From Spirochaetales bacterium (GTDB lineage: Bacteria > Spirochaetota > Leptospiria > Leptospirales > Leptonemataceae): DNA of 64,000 nt. The stretch lies in NCBI GenBank assembly GCA_015075425.1, contig JABTUL010000001.1, positions 62,001 through 126,000 of the forward strand, written 5' to 3'. The position numbers were made by a program, and so were the translations under genes. Below, one piece after another: positions 17,980 to 27,529 of the stretch (position 1 is its first letter; each line of letters starts with the position of its first letter). The notes below the pieces were generated by a model. It ran no database searches, was not told where the DNA came from, and worked only from the letters and a program-made list of their open reading frames with translations.

Positions 17980-18915
17980 TCAAGTGGTTTTGAATTCCTC
18001 AGGAAGCTCACATTCGTAATGAACATAGCTTCCATCCATTAAAGGAAATCCAAGTTTCCAGCTGTGCAGGGCCATGCGTCCGAGCCGCAATCGAATCCGG
18101 TCTTTCTCTGTCAGGTCATCGCTCAAAAAACGTAAGTAGCAGCCCTCATCAGGGCCGTAGAGGAGATCACCGACTACGGGATAACCCAGGCTACAGAGGG
18201 TAGCCCGGATCTGGTGCATCCGCCCGGTGTGCAGATGGGCGCGCAAAAAACTTATGTTGCGGCCGGCATCATACTTTTCCAGAGAGAATTCGGTGCGTGC
18301 TGATTCTCCGGGATCGTCGGCACCGCCGGATTCTTCTGTGGAAAGGAACCTTCTTTTCTTTCGCACAAGGCTCTGTTCATCGGCTCTCAAAAAGCCGGAG
18401 GCGTCAAGGTAGTCGGGAAAAGATCCCTCCACCAGAACAGCGTACTCTTTGCGCATCTTCTGGCGTTCCTTGAAAAAGAAGCGAGCCCAGCGGGGATTCC
18501 AGGCAACCAGGAGACAGCCACTGGTTTCCCGGTCCAGGCGACTGATCAGGTGGGGTCGTCTGCCTTCCCGACTTTCCATCAGGCGCAAAAGGGTATGCTC
18601 TCTGTAAGGTCCGGCAGGGTGGACCGGGAGATTGGCCGGTTTATGCACAACGGCATAGTCCTCACTATTGTGGACGCAGAAGTAGCGGGAATCTACCTCC
18701 GGCTCAGGCCGATTCGGCAAAAAGAAGCTGATGCGGCTGTTAGGCTGCAGGCGATGGGCAGGACGGACGCTGCGGCCGTTGACCAGAACCTTCCCCTGTA
18801 AAATGCGTTCCTGCCAGACCCGCCTCCCCGCCGCGCTGAAGCGACGGGCAAGATACAGATCCAGCCGCCAGCCGTCGACCGTGGAAAGGATCTGTCTTTC
18901 GATTTCTTCAGCCAT
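17980..18915 (-). CDS. RluA-family pseudouridine synthase
   Basis: About 311 aa. N-terminal S4-like RNA-binding domain (LDLYLARRF to VLVNGRSVRPAHRL) followed by the catalytic domain. The motif HLISRLDRETSG near residue 127 holds the catalytic Asp, and HTGRMHQIRATLCSLGYPVVGD is typical of RluA/RluD enzymes. Isomerises uridine in rRNA or tRNA; target unknown. Preferred ATG at 18915; a GTG lies one codon upstream. Confidence 0.94.
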   Translation of the reverse strand: MAEEIERQILSTVDGWRLDLYLARRFSAAGRRVWQERILQGKVLVNGRSVRPAHRLQPNSRISFFLPNRPEPEVDSRYFCVHNSEDYAVVHKPANLPVHPAGPYREHTLLRLMESREGRRPHLISRLDRETSGCLLVAWNPRWARFFFKERQKMRKEYAVLVEGSFPDYLDASGFLRADEQSLVRKKRRFLSTEESGGADDPGESARTEFSLEKYDAGRNISFLRAHLHTGRMHQIRATLCSLGYPVVGDLLYGPDEGCYLRFLSDDLTEKDRIRLRLGRMALHSWKLGFPLMDGSYVHYECELPEEFKTT

Positions 18916-18977
18916 CACGACTTTTTAAGCAACGATCCTTTCTTCCTGGACCAGTAAGGAACACAGGAGAAGAAATC

Positions 18978-19415
18978 ATGCAATACCAATGGTTGGAAAT
19001 CGAAGAAGGAAAAAAGGAATTCATAAAAATTGTGGACCTTCTGGTCCGCTTTGATGAAAAAACACATCGCCATCAACAGTATGCCCATCCCGAAATGCAC
19101 TGGATGCGGCGGGCCATTGTTGCCGCCAGCACGGAAGATTTACGGGTTTTCATCAACCCTCTGTCGGAATGGCTGTACTACATTGTGGTCGAGCTCAAGG
19201 CACAGGGTCATTTTCTGGCGACTGCCTGGATGCACGAAGACGGGATCTTTATGGAACGTAGGGAAGCGCCGGCGGATCATCCGGTCCACCAGATCACCTG
19301 CATGCACGATCTGGCCTGCCTGGCCCGGCCGTTGCCTCTGGATCTTTCGGATTCTCTGATCGACGGTGCTTCTCTGGAATTGATGGAGTCGGGGCTGGAT
19401 AAGGAGTGTGCCTGA
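18978..19415 (+). CDS. Hypothetical protein, 145 aa
   Basis: No known family recognised. Acidic, soluble, with no signal or membrane segment. It contains several His residues (THRHQQYAHPEMHW) and two Cys in ITCMHDLACLA. ATG at 18978 has a clear GGAG at suitable spacing. It is a single-gene unit, bounded by the divergent pseudouridine synthase and by a strong terminator immediately after its stop. Confidence 0.8.
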   Translation: MQYQWLEIEEGKKEFIKIVDLLVRFDEKTHRHQQYAHPEMHWMRRAIVAASTEDLRVFINPLSEWLYYIVVELKAQGHFLATAWMHEDGIFMERREAPADHPVHQITCMHDLACLARPLPLDLSDSLIDGASLELMESGLDKECA

Positions 19416-19442
19416 AAAGCCGCTTCCCCCAGAAGCGGCTTT
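19416..19442. terminator. Rho-independent terminator between convergent genes
   Basis: Perfect 11-bp stem (19416-19426 with 19432-19442) with loop CCCCA. The A-rich 5' side and T-rich 3' side make it usable from both directions. It begins right after the 145-aa gene stop and lies 17 nt before the stop of the minus-strand lipoprotein gene. Confidence 0.85.
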
Positions 19443-19459
19443 CTGGCCTGAGAAAGATC

Positions 19460-19984
19460 TTAGAGCAGACCGCCAGGGAATCCCTGAGCTTCTCCAGCAT
19501 TGATCAAATATCCGGTGCGCACCAGAATGTTATCACAGGAGGCACGTGAAGTTACGACCATCGGGTCAATGACTGCGTCTTCTGCTTTGCTTGCAGTCCC
19601 GGCCTTCCCGTCGAAGTAAACCAGAGTAAGGCCCAGAACGCTGTTGAAGACATGATCCAGGCAACGATCTACGGTGTGAGACTTGAAATAGTATCCTGAC
19701 CATTCCTGTTTGTTGACGGCGCTGCGGCCTACCCAAACGGCAGTGGCGAAGGCGGTGTCACGATCAGCCTGGAATTTTCCCTGCTCAGCGGTGAACTTGG
19801 AATTGGAGAACATTTCTGTACCCAGAAGCCAGGCAGATGAGGCCTTGGCAAAAATTCCCTGTCCCACCTCCGCAACGGGGATGGTTCCGGGGGTTTGTAT
19901 AGCATCCATGCCTTCGACCAGAACGCAGCTGGACAGACTTACTGCAAAGAATGCAGCCATGGTAGTTTTCATTAGAGTTTTCAT
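19460..19984 (-). CDS. Putative lipoprotein (Leptospira-type family)
   Basis: 174 aa. Signal peptide with lipobox LSSC (Cys20), then a Gly/Ala/Ser-rich mature part with several regularly placed aromatic residues and three further Cys. It resembles a small lipoprotein family annotated in Leptospira (TIGR04452-like, from memory). Start at ATG 19984, with GGAGGAG six nt upstream; an in-frame start at 20023 lacks these features. Probably its own transcript, ending at the shared terminator. Confidence 0.82.
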   Translation of the reverse strand: MKTLMKTTMAAFFAVSLSSCVLVEGMDAIQTPGTIPVAEVGQGIFAKASSAWLLGTEMFSNSKFTAEQGKFQADRDTAFATAVWVGRSAVNKQEWSGYYFKSHTVDRCLDHVFNSVLGLTLVYFDGKAGTASKAEDAVIDPMVVTSRASCDNILVRTGYLINAGEAQGFPGGLL

Positions 19985-20019
19985 GGTATAACTCCTCCTG
20001 TTGTACCGAACCTGGGCCA

Positions 20020-20862
20020 TCAATTGAAAAAGTCAATGAAATTTGCCAGTCCGCCAAAATACTGCTCTGGATGGGCCATCAGGTCATTATGACCGGCCCC
20101 GGGGATGATCTGGAGCTTTTTGCGATTGTGGGGAATGGCGGCAAAATTCGCGCGTGCATTTTCCGGGCCGATCAGCGAATCTTCCGCTCCGTGGAGCAAG
20201 AGGACGGGCAGCCGTAGGGAGCGGACCTTCCGATCATTGGACAAAAGGGCCTGAATTTCGCTTTTTAGATGGTCAGGCACGTCCAGGCGCAGCAATTCAA
20301 GAAGCGGAAGCACGTCAGCAAAGCCGCTTTCCAGGATCAGTCCGGCGTAGGCCTCCGGGTATTTGTGAGCCAGGTGGGTTGCCGGCCCCGATCCCAGAGA
20401 GCGTCCCATCACAACGGGCGCTGGAGCGCCATTTATGCGAACCTGGCTCTGAAAGAAATGGTGTATCGCCTCCGCATCGGGCATTAAGGTGCCCACGGAT
20501 GGTTTGCCGGTGCTGAAGCCGTAGCCACGGTAATCTACCACAAATAAGCTGAACCCCACCTGGTGAAAAAAGGGAGCAATGCTATCGTAATCGGGCACGG
20601 TTTCGCCATTGCCATGGAAGAAGAGGAGCGGGCGGCCATCCCCCGGATTGTGGAAACGGGCGCCCACCACGGCTCCGTCCACCGGGATCTCAAAATCCTG
20701 GGCGCCGGCCGGAGTGTTTTTGTCGGTTCGACGGGGATGGAAAAGACCGCCGAGTATACTCTGGCGGTCCAGGATCCGGTAGAGTTCTTCCACTGAGCTG
20801 ACTTTCCTTTTACAGAAGCCAGCCAGCAGGAAGCAAAGACAGAGTGCAATCAGACTGCGCAT
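20020..20862 (-). CDS. Alpha/beta hydrolase (exported, possible lipoprotein)
   Basis: About 280 aa. Signal-like N-terminus MRSLIALCLCFLLAGFC. Hydrolase core: FFHGNGE, VVDYRGYGFS, nucleophile elbow GRSLGS (Ser), acid in HGAEDSLIG and His in GAGHNDL, as in BAEM/ABHD13-like serine hydrolases. Start at ATG 20862 shares one nt with the transglycosylase stop (TGATG), giving coupling; the longer frame upstream overlaps that gene. Substrate unknown. Confidence 0.9.
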   Translation of the reverse strand: MRSLIALCLCFLLAGFCKRKVSSVEELYRILDRQSILGGLFHPRRTDKNTPAGAQDFEIPVDGAVVGARFHNPGDGRPLLFFHGNGETVPDYDSIAPFFHQVGFSLFVVDYRGYGFSTGKPSVGTLMPDAEAIHHFFQSQVRINGAPAPVVMGRSLGSGPATHLAHKYPEAYAGLILESGFADVLPLLELLRLDVPDHLKSEIQALLSNDRKVRSLRLPVLLLHGAEDSLIGPENARANFAAIPHNRKKLQIIPGAGHNDLMAHPEQYFGGLANFIDFFN

Positions 20863-21476
20863 CAAGTTGTAGCGGGCTTTCCTTTCTGGAGCAATCGATA
20901 AGAGCGCAGTATTTTTTGCCAGTACGATTCGGAATACAGTCCCCGACGCAGGTTGAAGGGGCCAGCATTGTAAGCCAGGGCAGCCAGGCGGGGGCTTTTG
21001 AATTCGGTCAGGAGCAGCGCCAGGTAGCGGGTCCCCCAGCGGATGTTGACATCGGTACGGAAAAGGTCTTCGCGTGTGAGCTTTCCACCCCACTGGTCAT
21101 TCATCCAGGCAAGAGTAGCGGGCATGACCTGCATGTAGCCGCAGGCACCGGCGAAGCTCACCACTTCGCGCTTGAATGTGGATTCGGTAAAAATGAAGGC
21201 CAGCAGCAGATCAAAGCTATCCATCGGCTTGCCGTCAATCTTCAGACCAACAGGGATTTCCGGTGCGGCAAACAGAACTGCGTCCAGAATGGCCTCGATT
21301 TCTGTCGCGGATACTGCCGGGTTGCTTTTCTTGATGAAATCACGGGCGTATTCGTAGCGGAATTGCGGTAAGCTCCGCTCCACGCTCCGCACGGAGGGGG
21401 ATAGAATGCCAGCCTGGAACCAGACCGTAGTCATAAGCAGCGGTATCCAGATTCTTTTCTTAAAAGTCGTATTCAT
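20862..21476 (-). CDS. Lytic transglycosylase, SLT family
   Basis: About 204 aa. Signal peptide or anchor at residues 5-28. SLT domain: catalytic Glu in FTESTFKREV, then GYMQVMPAT and LAALAYNAGP. Cleaves peptidoglycan between MurNAc and GlcNAc with 1,6-anhydro formation. Start at ATG 21476, preceded by AGGAGGT at six nt; the frame extends 15 codons further upstream without support. Coupled to the downstream hydrolase by a 1-nt overlap. Confidence 0.92.
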   Translation of the reverse strand: MNTTFKKRIWIPLLMTTVWFQAGILSPSVRSVERSLPQFRYEYARDFIKKSNPAVSATEIEAILDAVLFAAPEIPVGLKIDGKPMDSFDLLLAFIFTESTFKREVVSFAGACGYMQVMPATLAWMNDQWGGKLTREDLFRTDVNIRWGTRYLALLLTEFKSPRLAALAYNAGPFNLRRGLYSESYWQKILRSYRLLQKGKPATT

Positions 21477-21687
21477 TCGTGACCTCCTGCAGCATTGAAG
21501 CTGCCATTTTGTGCGACGCACAAAATGTTACGGCCATTATCTTGCGTTGCACCATGCGGTCAAGAAGTTTCTGGCCCACATCCGGAAAAACCGGGCGGTG
21601 CCAGCCGGTACAGGTTACAGGGGCCCGTAGCGCCCGGTCCTCAGAGAATCGATTGACCTGGGCGCAAAAAGGCCTTTTCTTGCCGGG

Positions 21688-23766
21688 ATGACCAATCCAT
21701 TGCTTTTGGGACATCGCTTGCCCGATTTTCCCGCCATCAAGCCCGAACATGTGGAACCGGCAGTCCGCGATTTGCTGAAGAAGGGCAAGGAGACCCTGAA
21801 TCGGCTGGAGCAGGAAAAAGACATCCGCTGGGAGACGATCGTCGAGCCCCAGGAAGAATTGGCCCTGGCCTACCAGCAGATCTGGGGACCGGTTGGCCAT
21901 CTGATGGGTGTGCGCAACACTCAGGAACTGCGCGAAGCCTATGAAAAGGTCCTCCCCGATGTAGTGTCTTTTGGCCTGACCATGGCCCAGAGCAAGCCCC
22001 TCTTTGCTGCCCACCGGACCCTCCTGGAACGGGGGGACCTGACACCCACACGAAAAAGGATCTTAGAGAAAAAACTACTGGATGCCCGCCATTCGGGCAT
22101 TGAACTGGAGGGTCCGGAGAGAGAGCGCTTTCAAGCCATCGCCCAGGAACTTTCGCAACTGGGCAATGAATTTTCCAACAATGTACTGGATGCAACCCGC
22201 GCCTGGTTTTTAGACCTGGAAGAAAGCGATCAAGTGGCAGGCCTGCCGGAATCCTGGAAGGAGCTGGCGGCCGAGAGTTACAATCGGGCCAACCCGGAAA
22301 AAAAAGCCACGGCAGAAAACGGCCCCTGGCGTTTGACCCTGGACACTCCGGCCTACCTGCCTTTCATGCAGCATGCGCGTCGTCGCGATTTGCGCGAAGC
22401 GGCTTACCTTGCAAGCATCCGCCGGGCAAGCGCTGCACCCTATGATAATACAGAGCGCATCCGTCGGATTCTGGAACTGCGACAGGAAGAGGCGCGGCTT
22501 TTGGGCTACAAGAATTTTGCGGCCCTTTCCCTTGCCGAGAAGATGGCCGGTTCCGTGGAAAAGGCCTGGGAATTGCTGGAAAGTTTGCGGGTGAAAAGTC
22601 TGCCTGCTGCCCGGGCCGATCTTTCCGAAATTCAGGAGCTGGCTCGCGTCAATGGCCATGAGCTGGCCCTCCATGATGTGGCTTTCTACGCCGAACGACT
22701 CAAAGAGCAGAAATTTCAATTCAACGAAGAAGATTTACGGCCCTACTTTCCTCTCGAGAAGGTGCTTGCCGGGCTCTTCAGGCTGGTGGAGACTTTGTTT
22801 CAGGTTCGAGTGGTTGCAGCTCCCGGTGAAGCACCGGTCTGGCATGAAGATGTCCGCTATTTTAAGATCCTTGACCTGGATGGGCAGGAGCGCGCGGCTT
22901 TTTACCTGGACCCTTATTCTCGTCCGGCCGACAAACGCGGCGGAGCCTGGATGAATGACTGCGTGGGTCGCCGGAGAACGCGGGTGGGACTGGATAAACC
23001 CGTGGCTTATTTGATCTGCAACAGCACGCCTCCGGGATCGGATCGACCTTCTCTCATGACCTTTGACGAGGTTGTAACTCTGTTTCATGAATTTGGTCAT
23101 GGCCTGCAACATATGCTAACAGAAATTGATGAATCGGATGCCAGCGGAATCAACGGAATTGAGTGGGATGCGGTGGAGCTTCCCAGTCAGTTCATGGAAA
23201 ACTGGTGCTATGTCCGCGCAGTGCTCAATGATCTCTCCGGCCACTACCGGACCGGAGAAGCTCTGCCCGACGATCTCTACGGCAAATTGATGGCTGCCCG
23301 GACTTTCCGGGCTGGATCCGATATGCTGCGTCAGCTGCGCTTTGCGATGCTTGATCTGGAGTTACACCGCCGTGCTCTGGCTGCGGATGAGACCCCCTTT
23401 GATGTGCAGAGGCGGATTGATGAAAAAACCACTGTAATGCCCGCTCATAGCGAGGATCGCTTTCTTTGCAGCTTTGGCCATATTTTTGCCGGTGGGTACA
23501 GTGCCGGATACTACAGCTACAAATGGGCGGAAGTGATGAGTGCCGATGCATTCGGCGCTTTCGAGGATGCGGGGCTGCGGTTTTCCGACGTGGCCCTACC
23601 GGAGGCAGTACTGCAGGTGGGTATGCTGTTTCGAAGAACGGTACTGGCCAGGGGTGGCAGTTCGCATCCATCCCGCGTGTATCAGGAGTTTCGGGGTCGT
23701 GACCCGGATGTTGGCGCTTTGCTACGGCATAGCGGCCTTGCGCCCGGTCCGGTCCCGCTACAATGA
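21688..23766 (+). CDS. Oligopeptidase A-like M3 zinc metallopeptidase
   Basis: 692 aa, the usual length for M3 oligopeptidases (OpdA/PrlC). The zinc site is the HEFGH motif near residue 470 with the following Glu in the GIEWDAVELPSQFMENW region. YSYKWAEVMSADAFGAF near the end is also typical. Cytoplasmic degradation of short peptides, including cleaved signal peptides. An ATG at 21688 gives the N-terminus MTNPLLL. The tRNA and metG follow on the same strand. Confidence 0.95.
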   Translation: MTNPLLLGHRLPDFPAIKPEHVEPAVRDLLKKGKETLNRLEQEKDIRWETIVEPQEELALAYQQIWGPVGHLMGVRNTQELREAYEKVLPDVVSFGLTMAQSKPLFAAHRTLLERGDLTPTRKRILEKKLLDARHSGIELEGPERERFQAIAQELSQLGNEFSNNVLDATRAWFLDLEESDQVAGLPESWKELAAESYNRANPEKKATAENGPWRLTLDTPAYLPFMQHARRRDLREAAYLASIRRASAAPYDNTERIRRILELRQEEARLLGYKNFAALSLAEKMAGSVEKAWELLESLRVKSLPAARADLSEIQELARVNGHELALHDVAFYAERLKEQKFQFNEEDLRPYFPLEKVLAGLFRLVETLFQVRVVAAPGEAPVWHEDVRYFKILDLDGQERAAFYLDPYSRPADKRGGAWMNDCVGRRRTRVGLDKPVAYLICNSTPPGSDRPSLMTFDEVVTLFHEFGHGLQHMLTEIDESDASGINGIEWDAVELPSQFMENWCYVRAVLNDLSGHYRTGEALPDDLYGKLMAARTFRAGSDMLRQLRFAMLDLELHRRALAADETPFDVQRRIDEKTTVMPAHSEDRFLCSFGHIFAGGYSAGYYSYKWAEVMSADAFGAFEDAGLRFSDVALPEAVLQVGMLFRRTVLARGGSSHPSRVYQEFRGRDPDVGALLRHSGLAPGPVPLQ

Positions 23767-23808
23767 ATAAAGTTGCCGGGAAAGCCTGCACCCTCCTTCT
23801 GACAGTCA

Positions 23809-23882
23809 GGGCCTATAGCTCAGTCGGTTAGAGCAGGAGACTCATAATCTCTTGGTCCCTGGTTCGAGTCCAGGTGGGCCCA
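23809..23882 (+). tRNA. tRNA-Ile2 (anticodon CAU, lysidine type)
   Basis: Complete cloverleaf of 74 nt: acceptor GGGCCTA paired with TGGGCCC, D arm TAGCTCAGTCGGTTAGAGC, anticodon loop CTCATAA (CAT), T arm CCTGG TTCGAGT CCAGG. CCA is not encoded. The GACTCATAATC anticodon arm and TTGGTC variable region resemble E. coli tRNA-Ile2, whose C34 becomes lysidine, more than elongator tRNA-Met. The stop of the peptidase gene is 42 nt upstream and metG starts 13 nt downstream. Confidence 0.9.
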
Positions 23883-23895
23883 CTTCTAAAAAGCT

Positions 23896-25923
23896 ATGTC
23901 CGGCAAACATTTCTACGTTACAACGCCCATCTACTATGCCAATGATAAACCGCATATAGGTCATGCTTACACGACGCTTTTAGCCGACGTCCTGGCTCGT
24001 TACCACCGCCTCTTGGGCTACGAAGTCTTCTTTCTGACCGGAACCGATGAGCACGGGCAGAAGGTTGAGCAGGCCGCCCGCAAGCGCGGCGTCAGTCCGG
24101 AAGAGCACGTGGATGAATACCACCGCCGCTTCAAGGATCTCTGGCAGCGCCTGGGAATTGAATACGATTATTTCATTCGCACCACAGATAAAGATCATAT
24201 ATCTTTTGTGCAAAAATGCCTGCAAGAGTTATATGATCGCGGTGAAATCGTTTTGCGCGAGTATGAGGGCTGGTATTCTGTCAGCGAAGAGCGATTCTTT
24301 CAAGAAGATGAACTGGTTGATGGCAAAGACCCGATAGGCCATAAGCCGGTAGAATGGATTTCTGAGAAAAATTATTTCTTTTTGATGAGTAAATACAGAG
24401 AAGCGTTGATCGAACATATTGAAAAACATCCGGATTTTATTTTGCCACAGACGCGCAAGAATGAAGTGCTGGGTTTTCTACGACAACCGCTGGGAGATCT
24501 GTGCATCAGCAGACCACGGGCGCGCCTTGCCTGGGGTATTCCGCTGCCATTTGACGCTGATTTTGTAACCTATGTGTGGTTTGATGCTCTGTTGAATTAT
24601 GAATCGGCTGTTGTCCAGCGTTCTTACAAAGATGGGACCCCGCTCTGGCCGGCCACCTACCACCTTCTGGGCAAAGACATCCTGACCACACATTGCGTGT
24701 ACTGGCCGACAATGCTACTTGCTCTCGGGCACGCTCTGCCGTGTCACATATTTGCGCACGGCTGGTGGCTGAGTCAGGGCGCCAAACAGAGCAAAAGCTC
24801 GGGCAATGCCGTAGATCCCCTGGGTTATATGGATCTCTATGGCGTTGATACTGTCCGTTACTTCCTGCTTCGTGATATGGTGCCTGGCCAGGATGCCAGT
24901 TTCAGCGATGAACAGTTTAAAGAGCGTATCAATTCGGATCTGGCCAATGATCTGGGCAATGCCCTGCAGCGTGTGCATGTTTTTCTGGCTCGCTCTCTGG
25001 ACGGGAAAGTTCCCCGGCCGCCTGCCAATGCCGGCACCGCTGAAGAAGCTCTGCGGGCCTTTACGGAGGACAGCATCAGGAAGGTTATGGATTTGATCAC
25101 TTCACTGCGCCTGTCGCCTGCGCTGGAAGCGGTGGCGGAAATGGTCCGGCAGGTGAATCGGTATCTGGAGAAACGAGCTCCCTGGCAGGTGGTCCGGGAC
25201 CCGGAACGCAAAGAGGAACTGAATACGATCCTCTACACGGCTGCGGAGGCCCTGCGCTGTGCCCTGATTTTGCTCGGACCGGTGATGCCCGCTAAAGTGG
25301 CCACAGGACTTGCTATGCTTGGTGTAAAAACTCAGCCGACTCTTCTGGACCTGGCCTGGGGCGGGCTTCCGTCCGGTGCACCTGTAGAGCCGGGCGGGCC
25401 TCTGTTTCCCCGAATCCAGTCCGAAGCAAAGAAAGAAGAAAGCCCGGCACCGGATGTCCTTCCTGCCGCACAGCTGGATCTGCGTGCCGGTAGAATCGTT
25501 GAGGTGGACGACCACCCTTCCGCAGATAAGTTGTATGTACTCCGCGTGGACCTTGGATCAGAAACGCGCACAATTGTTGCCGGTCTTAAAGCATTTCGGC
25601 CAGAGGATCTAATCGAACGCACCTGTGTTGCTGTGGCCAATTTGAAAGCGGCCCGCCTGCGTGGTGTGGAAAGTCACGGTATGCTCCTTGCCGTCAGTCT
25701 GGCCTCCGGTCCGGAGCTTTTGAGTCCCGGGGATGCGAAACCGGGCGCGGAACTATCCTTTCAGGGAGTGGTTCGCCAGCCGGAAAAGCGACTGACTGTC
25801 GAGACACTGCAGGCAGCAAAATTGGAAGTCCGCTCCGGTCGCGTAACGGGCAACGGATGCGATCTTTTGAGTGGAGGGAAACCGGTTCTTTTTGATGCCC
25901 CGGACGGCACGGAAGTTCGCTGA
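23896..25923 (+). CDS. metG: Methionine--tRNA ligase
   Basis: 675 aa. HIGH variant HIGHAYT near residue 21, TGTDEHGQKVE, and KMSKS variant KQSKSSGN near residue 298. The segment WYSVSEERFFQEDELV lacks the four-Cys zinc knuckle, as in the B. subtilis/Thermus subgroup. A C-terminal OB-fold tRNA-binding domain (from LDLRAGRIVEVDDHPSADKL) favours dimerisation. The stop shares one nt with the next start (TGATG). It follows a tRNA gene by only 13 nt. Confidence 0.97.
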   Translation: MSGKHFYVTTPIYYANDKPHIGHAYTTLLADVLARYHRLLGYEVFFLTGTDEHGQKVEQAARKRGVSPEEHVDEYHRRFKDLWQRLGIEYDYFIRTTDKDHISFVQKCLQELYDRGEIVLREYEGWYSVSEERFFQEDELVDGKDPIGHKPVEWISEKNYFFLMSKYREALIEHIEKHPDFILPQTRKNEVLGFLRQPLGDLCISRPRARLAWGIPLPFDADFVTYVWFDALLNYESAVVQRSYKDGTPLWPATYHLLGKDILTTHCVYWPTMLLALGHALPCHIFAHGWWLSQGAKQSKSSGNAVDPLGYMDLYGVDTVRYFLLRDMVPGQDASFSDEQFKERINSDLANDLGNALQRVHVFLARSLDGKVPRPPANAGTAEEALRAFTEDSIRKVMDLITSLRLSPALEAVAEMVRQVNRYLEKRAPWQVVRDPERKEELNTILYTAAEALRCALILLGPVMPAKVATGLAMLGVKTQPTLLDLAWGGLPSGAPVEPGGPLFPRIQSEAKKEESPAPDVLPAAQLDLRAGRIVEVDDHPSADKLYVLRVDLGSETRTIVAGLKAFRPEDLIERTCVAVANLKAARLRGVESHGMLLAVSLASGPELLSPGDAKPGAELSFQGVVRQPEKRLTVETLQAAKLEVRSGRVTGNGCDLLSGGKPVLFDAPDGTEVR

Positions 25924-26423
25924 TGGCAGCCATAGACCGCAGCACTATCCGGGGGGACCGTTTGCCCTACTATGTAATGCTTCATAATTTACGATCAGCG
26001 CACAATGCGGGCTCCATTGTCCGGCTCTGTGATAACTTTGCTTTAGAAGGTGTCATTTTAACAGGTTTCACAGCCGGTCCGGAGCACAGGGGATTTCAGA
26101 GCGCTGCCATGTATTCCCATGAGTACACGACCATCAAGCGCTACGGTCTTCCCGGCGAGGCACTTCAGGACCACTCCGCTTACAGCCTGATGTCTCTTGA
26201 AGTAACGGATTCTTCCATCGACCTGGCTGATTTTGAGTGGCCGGATCGGGGCATTCTGGTTGCGGGCAGCGAGTTCTACGGTGTAAGCGAAGAGCTGCTT
26301 GCTCTATCCATGGCCGTCATCTCCATACCGATTTTTGGCCGCAAGGCCTGTTTAAATGTAAGCAATGCTGTGGCCATTGCCCTTTACGATCTGCGGCTGA
26401 AATCTCATGGCCGTGAGCGGTAA
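25923..26423 (+). CDS. SpoU/TrmH-family RNA 2'-O-methyltransferase
   Basis: 166 aa, the SPOUT core alone. Motif 1 NLRSAHNAGSIVRLCDNF with catalytic Asn/Arg, motif 2 ILVAGSEFYGVS, motif 3 ACLNVSNAVAIALYDLR, forming the knotted SAM site. Methylates ribose in tRNA or rRNA; TrmH or TrmL type cannot be settled from sequence alone. Coupled to metG and overlapped 17 nt by the histidine kinase. Confidence 0.92.
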   Translation: MAAIDRSTIRGDRLPYYVMLHNLRSAHNAGSIVRLCDNFALEGVILTGFTAGPEHRGFQSAAMYSHEYTTIKRYGLPGEALQDHSAYSLMSLEVTDSSIDLADFEWPDRGILVAGSEFYGVSEELLALSMAVISIPIFGRKACLNVSNAVAIALYDLRLKSHGRER

Positions 26424-27477
26424 ATGGGAAGAGTGGCTGGAGCAATTGCCGGCCTGGACCCGGCTTGCTTCTACTGAGCTTGCCCTGGCACTGCGCCGCA
26501 CGTTGCCGCCGGGCAACTGGCAGCTATCCTACCAACAGAATTCTGAGCGCGCGATTGCCGGCAAGCGCTGGATTTTTCAGCGATCCATGCTGCGTCGGTA
26601 TTTTTCCCTGATGCAGAAACATCAGCTGAATGTTGCCTGTGTTGAGAGCTTTCCGCGTGACTGGGTGTTGTTTCAAATTCAAGAAGGTTCCGACTGCCTG
26701 AAAATGGCGATTCGGTCCGGAAAAGAAGTTCCCCGGGATTTGTTGCTTTCAGCTTTGAAGCGTTTTATCCATGATCGATTGCGCGAACGTGAACGGTCCG
26801 GGGTCGGTCCGGGAATGGATGCAATGTATCTGGCCCGGCTGGCCCATGATCTTCGGGCTCCCCTGAGCAGTCTCTCTCTCCTGCTGGAAACGATCCATGC
26901 CAGCCACCCGGAAATCAAGCTGATCGACAATTGCCTGCGTCAGTGCGACATTCTGGAACAATTGACCTTTGATATCACTTCGCTGGAGTCGGGCCGACTT
27001 CCGCTGGAGGAACGGCGGGAGGCCCTTTTGCTCTCCACCATTATCGAAGAGACTCTTCGTGCCTTTGCCGACCATCTCGAGAAGCGCAGTATCCATCTTG
27101 ATTGTAACTTCTCCAGGGAAAAACCTGTCTCCACGGTTCGCAGTCATGCCGGGCGTATAATCAATAATCTAATCTTTAATGCGATTAAGTTTTGTTCTTC
27201 ACCCGGTCAAATCAACATCGAAATCCGGCCCCGGGAGAACGGCGTCGAGCTGCATCTGGAGGACTCCGGTCCGGGACTGTCCGGATCTTCAGAGACCATG
27301 TTTTCCCTTTTCCGGAGCAATCTGGGGCGATCCGCGAGCGGCTGGGGACTGGGACTGGCTTCAGCGCGAACTCTGGCAGAACGCTCGGGAGGGTCCCTCA
27401 GCATGGTGCAGGGGGAACAGTTGCGGGGCGCTCGCTTTATCCTCTATCTTCCGGATCGGCCGGGGGCCCCTGATTAA
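26407..27477 (+). CDS. Soluble sensor histidine kinase
   Basis: 356 aa without membrane segments. An unrecognised N-terminal sensor region (1-135) precedes HisKA with H-box LAHDLRAPLSSLSLLL near residue 145 and the HATPase domain: N box NNLIFNAIKF, G1 LEDSGPGLS, G2 GWGLGLASARTLAE. No response regulator is adjacent, so it is an orphan here. It starts inside the methyltransferase 3' end. Confidence 0.92.
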   Translation: MAVSGKWEEWLEQLPAWTRLASTELALALRRTLPPGNWQLSYQQNSERAIAGKRWIFQRSMLRRYFSLMQKHQLNVACVESFPRDWVLFQIQEGSDCLKMAIRSGKEVPRDLLLSALKRFIHDRLRERERSGVGPGMDAMYLARLAHDLRAPLSSLSLLLETIHASHPEIKLIDNCLRQCDILEQLTFDITSLESGRLPLEERREALLLSTIIEETLRAFADHLEKRSIHLDCNFSREKPVSTVRSHAGRIINNLIFNAIKFCSSPGQINIEIRPRENGVELHLEDSGPGLSGSSETMFSLFRSNLGRSASGWGLGLASARTLAERSGGSLSMVQGEQLRGARFILYLPDRPGAPD

Positions 27478-27529
27478 TGCAATCAAGAAAAAAAGCTTGT
27501 ACTCAGGACGATATTTGCTGTAGTGCGCC

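Noticed and set aside
21460-22014. 184-aa minus-strand ORF across the oligopeptidase 5' end
   Set aside because: It overlaps the well-supported M3 peptidase and transglycosylase starts and shows no recognisable features.
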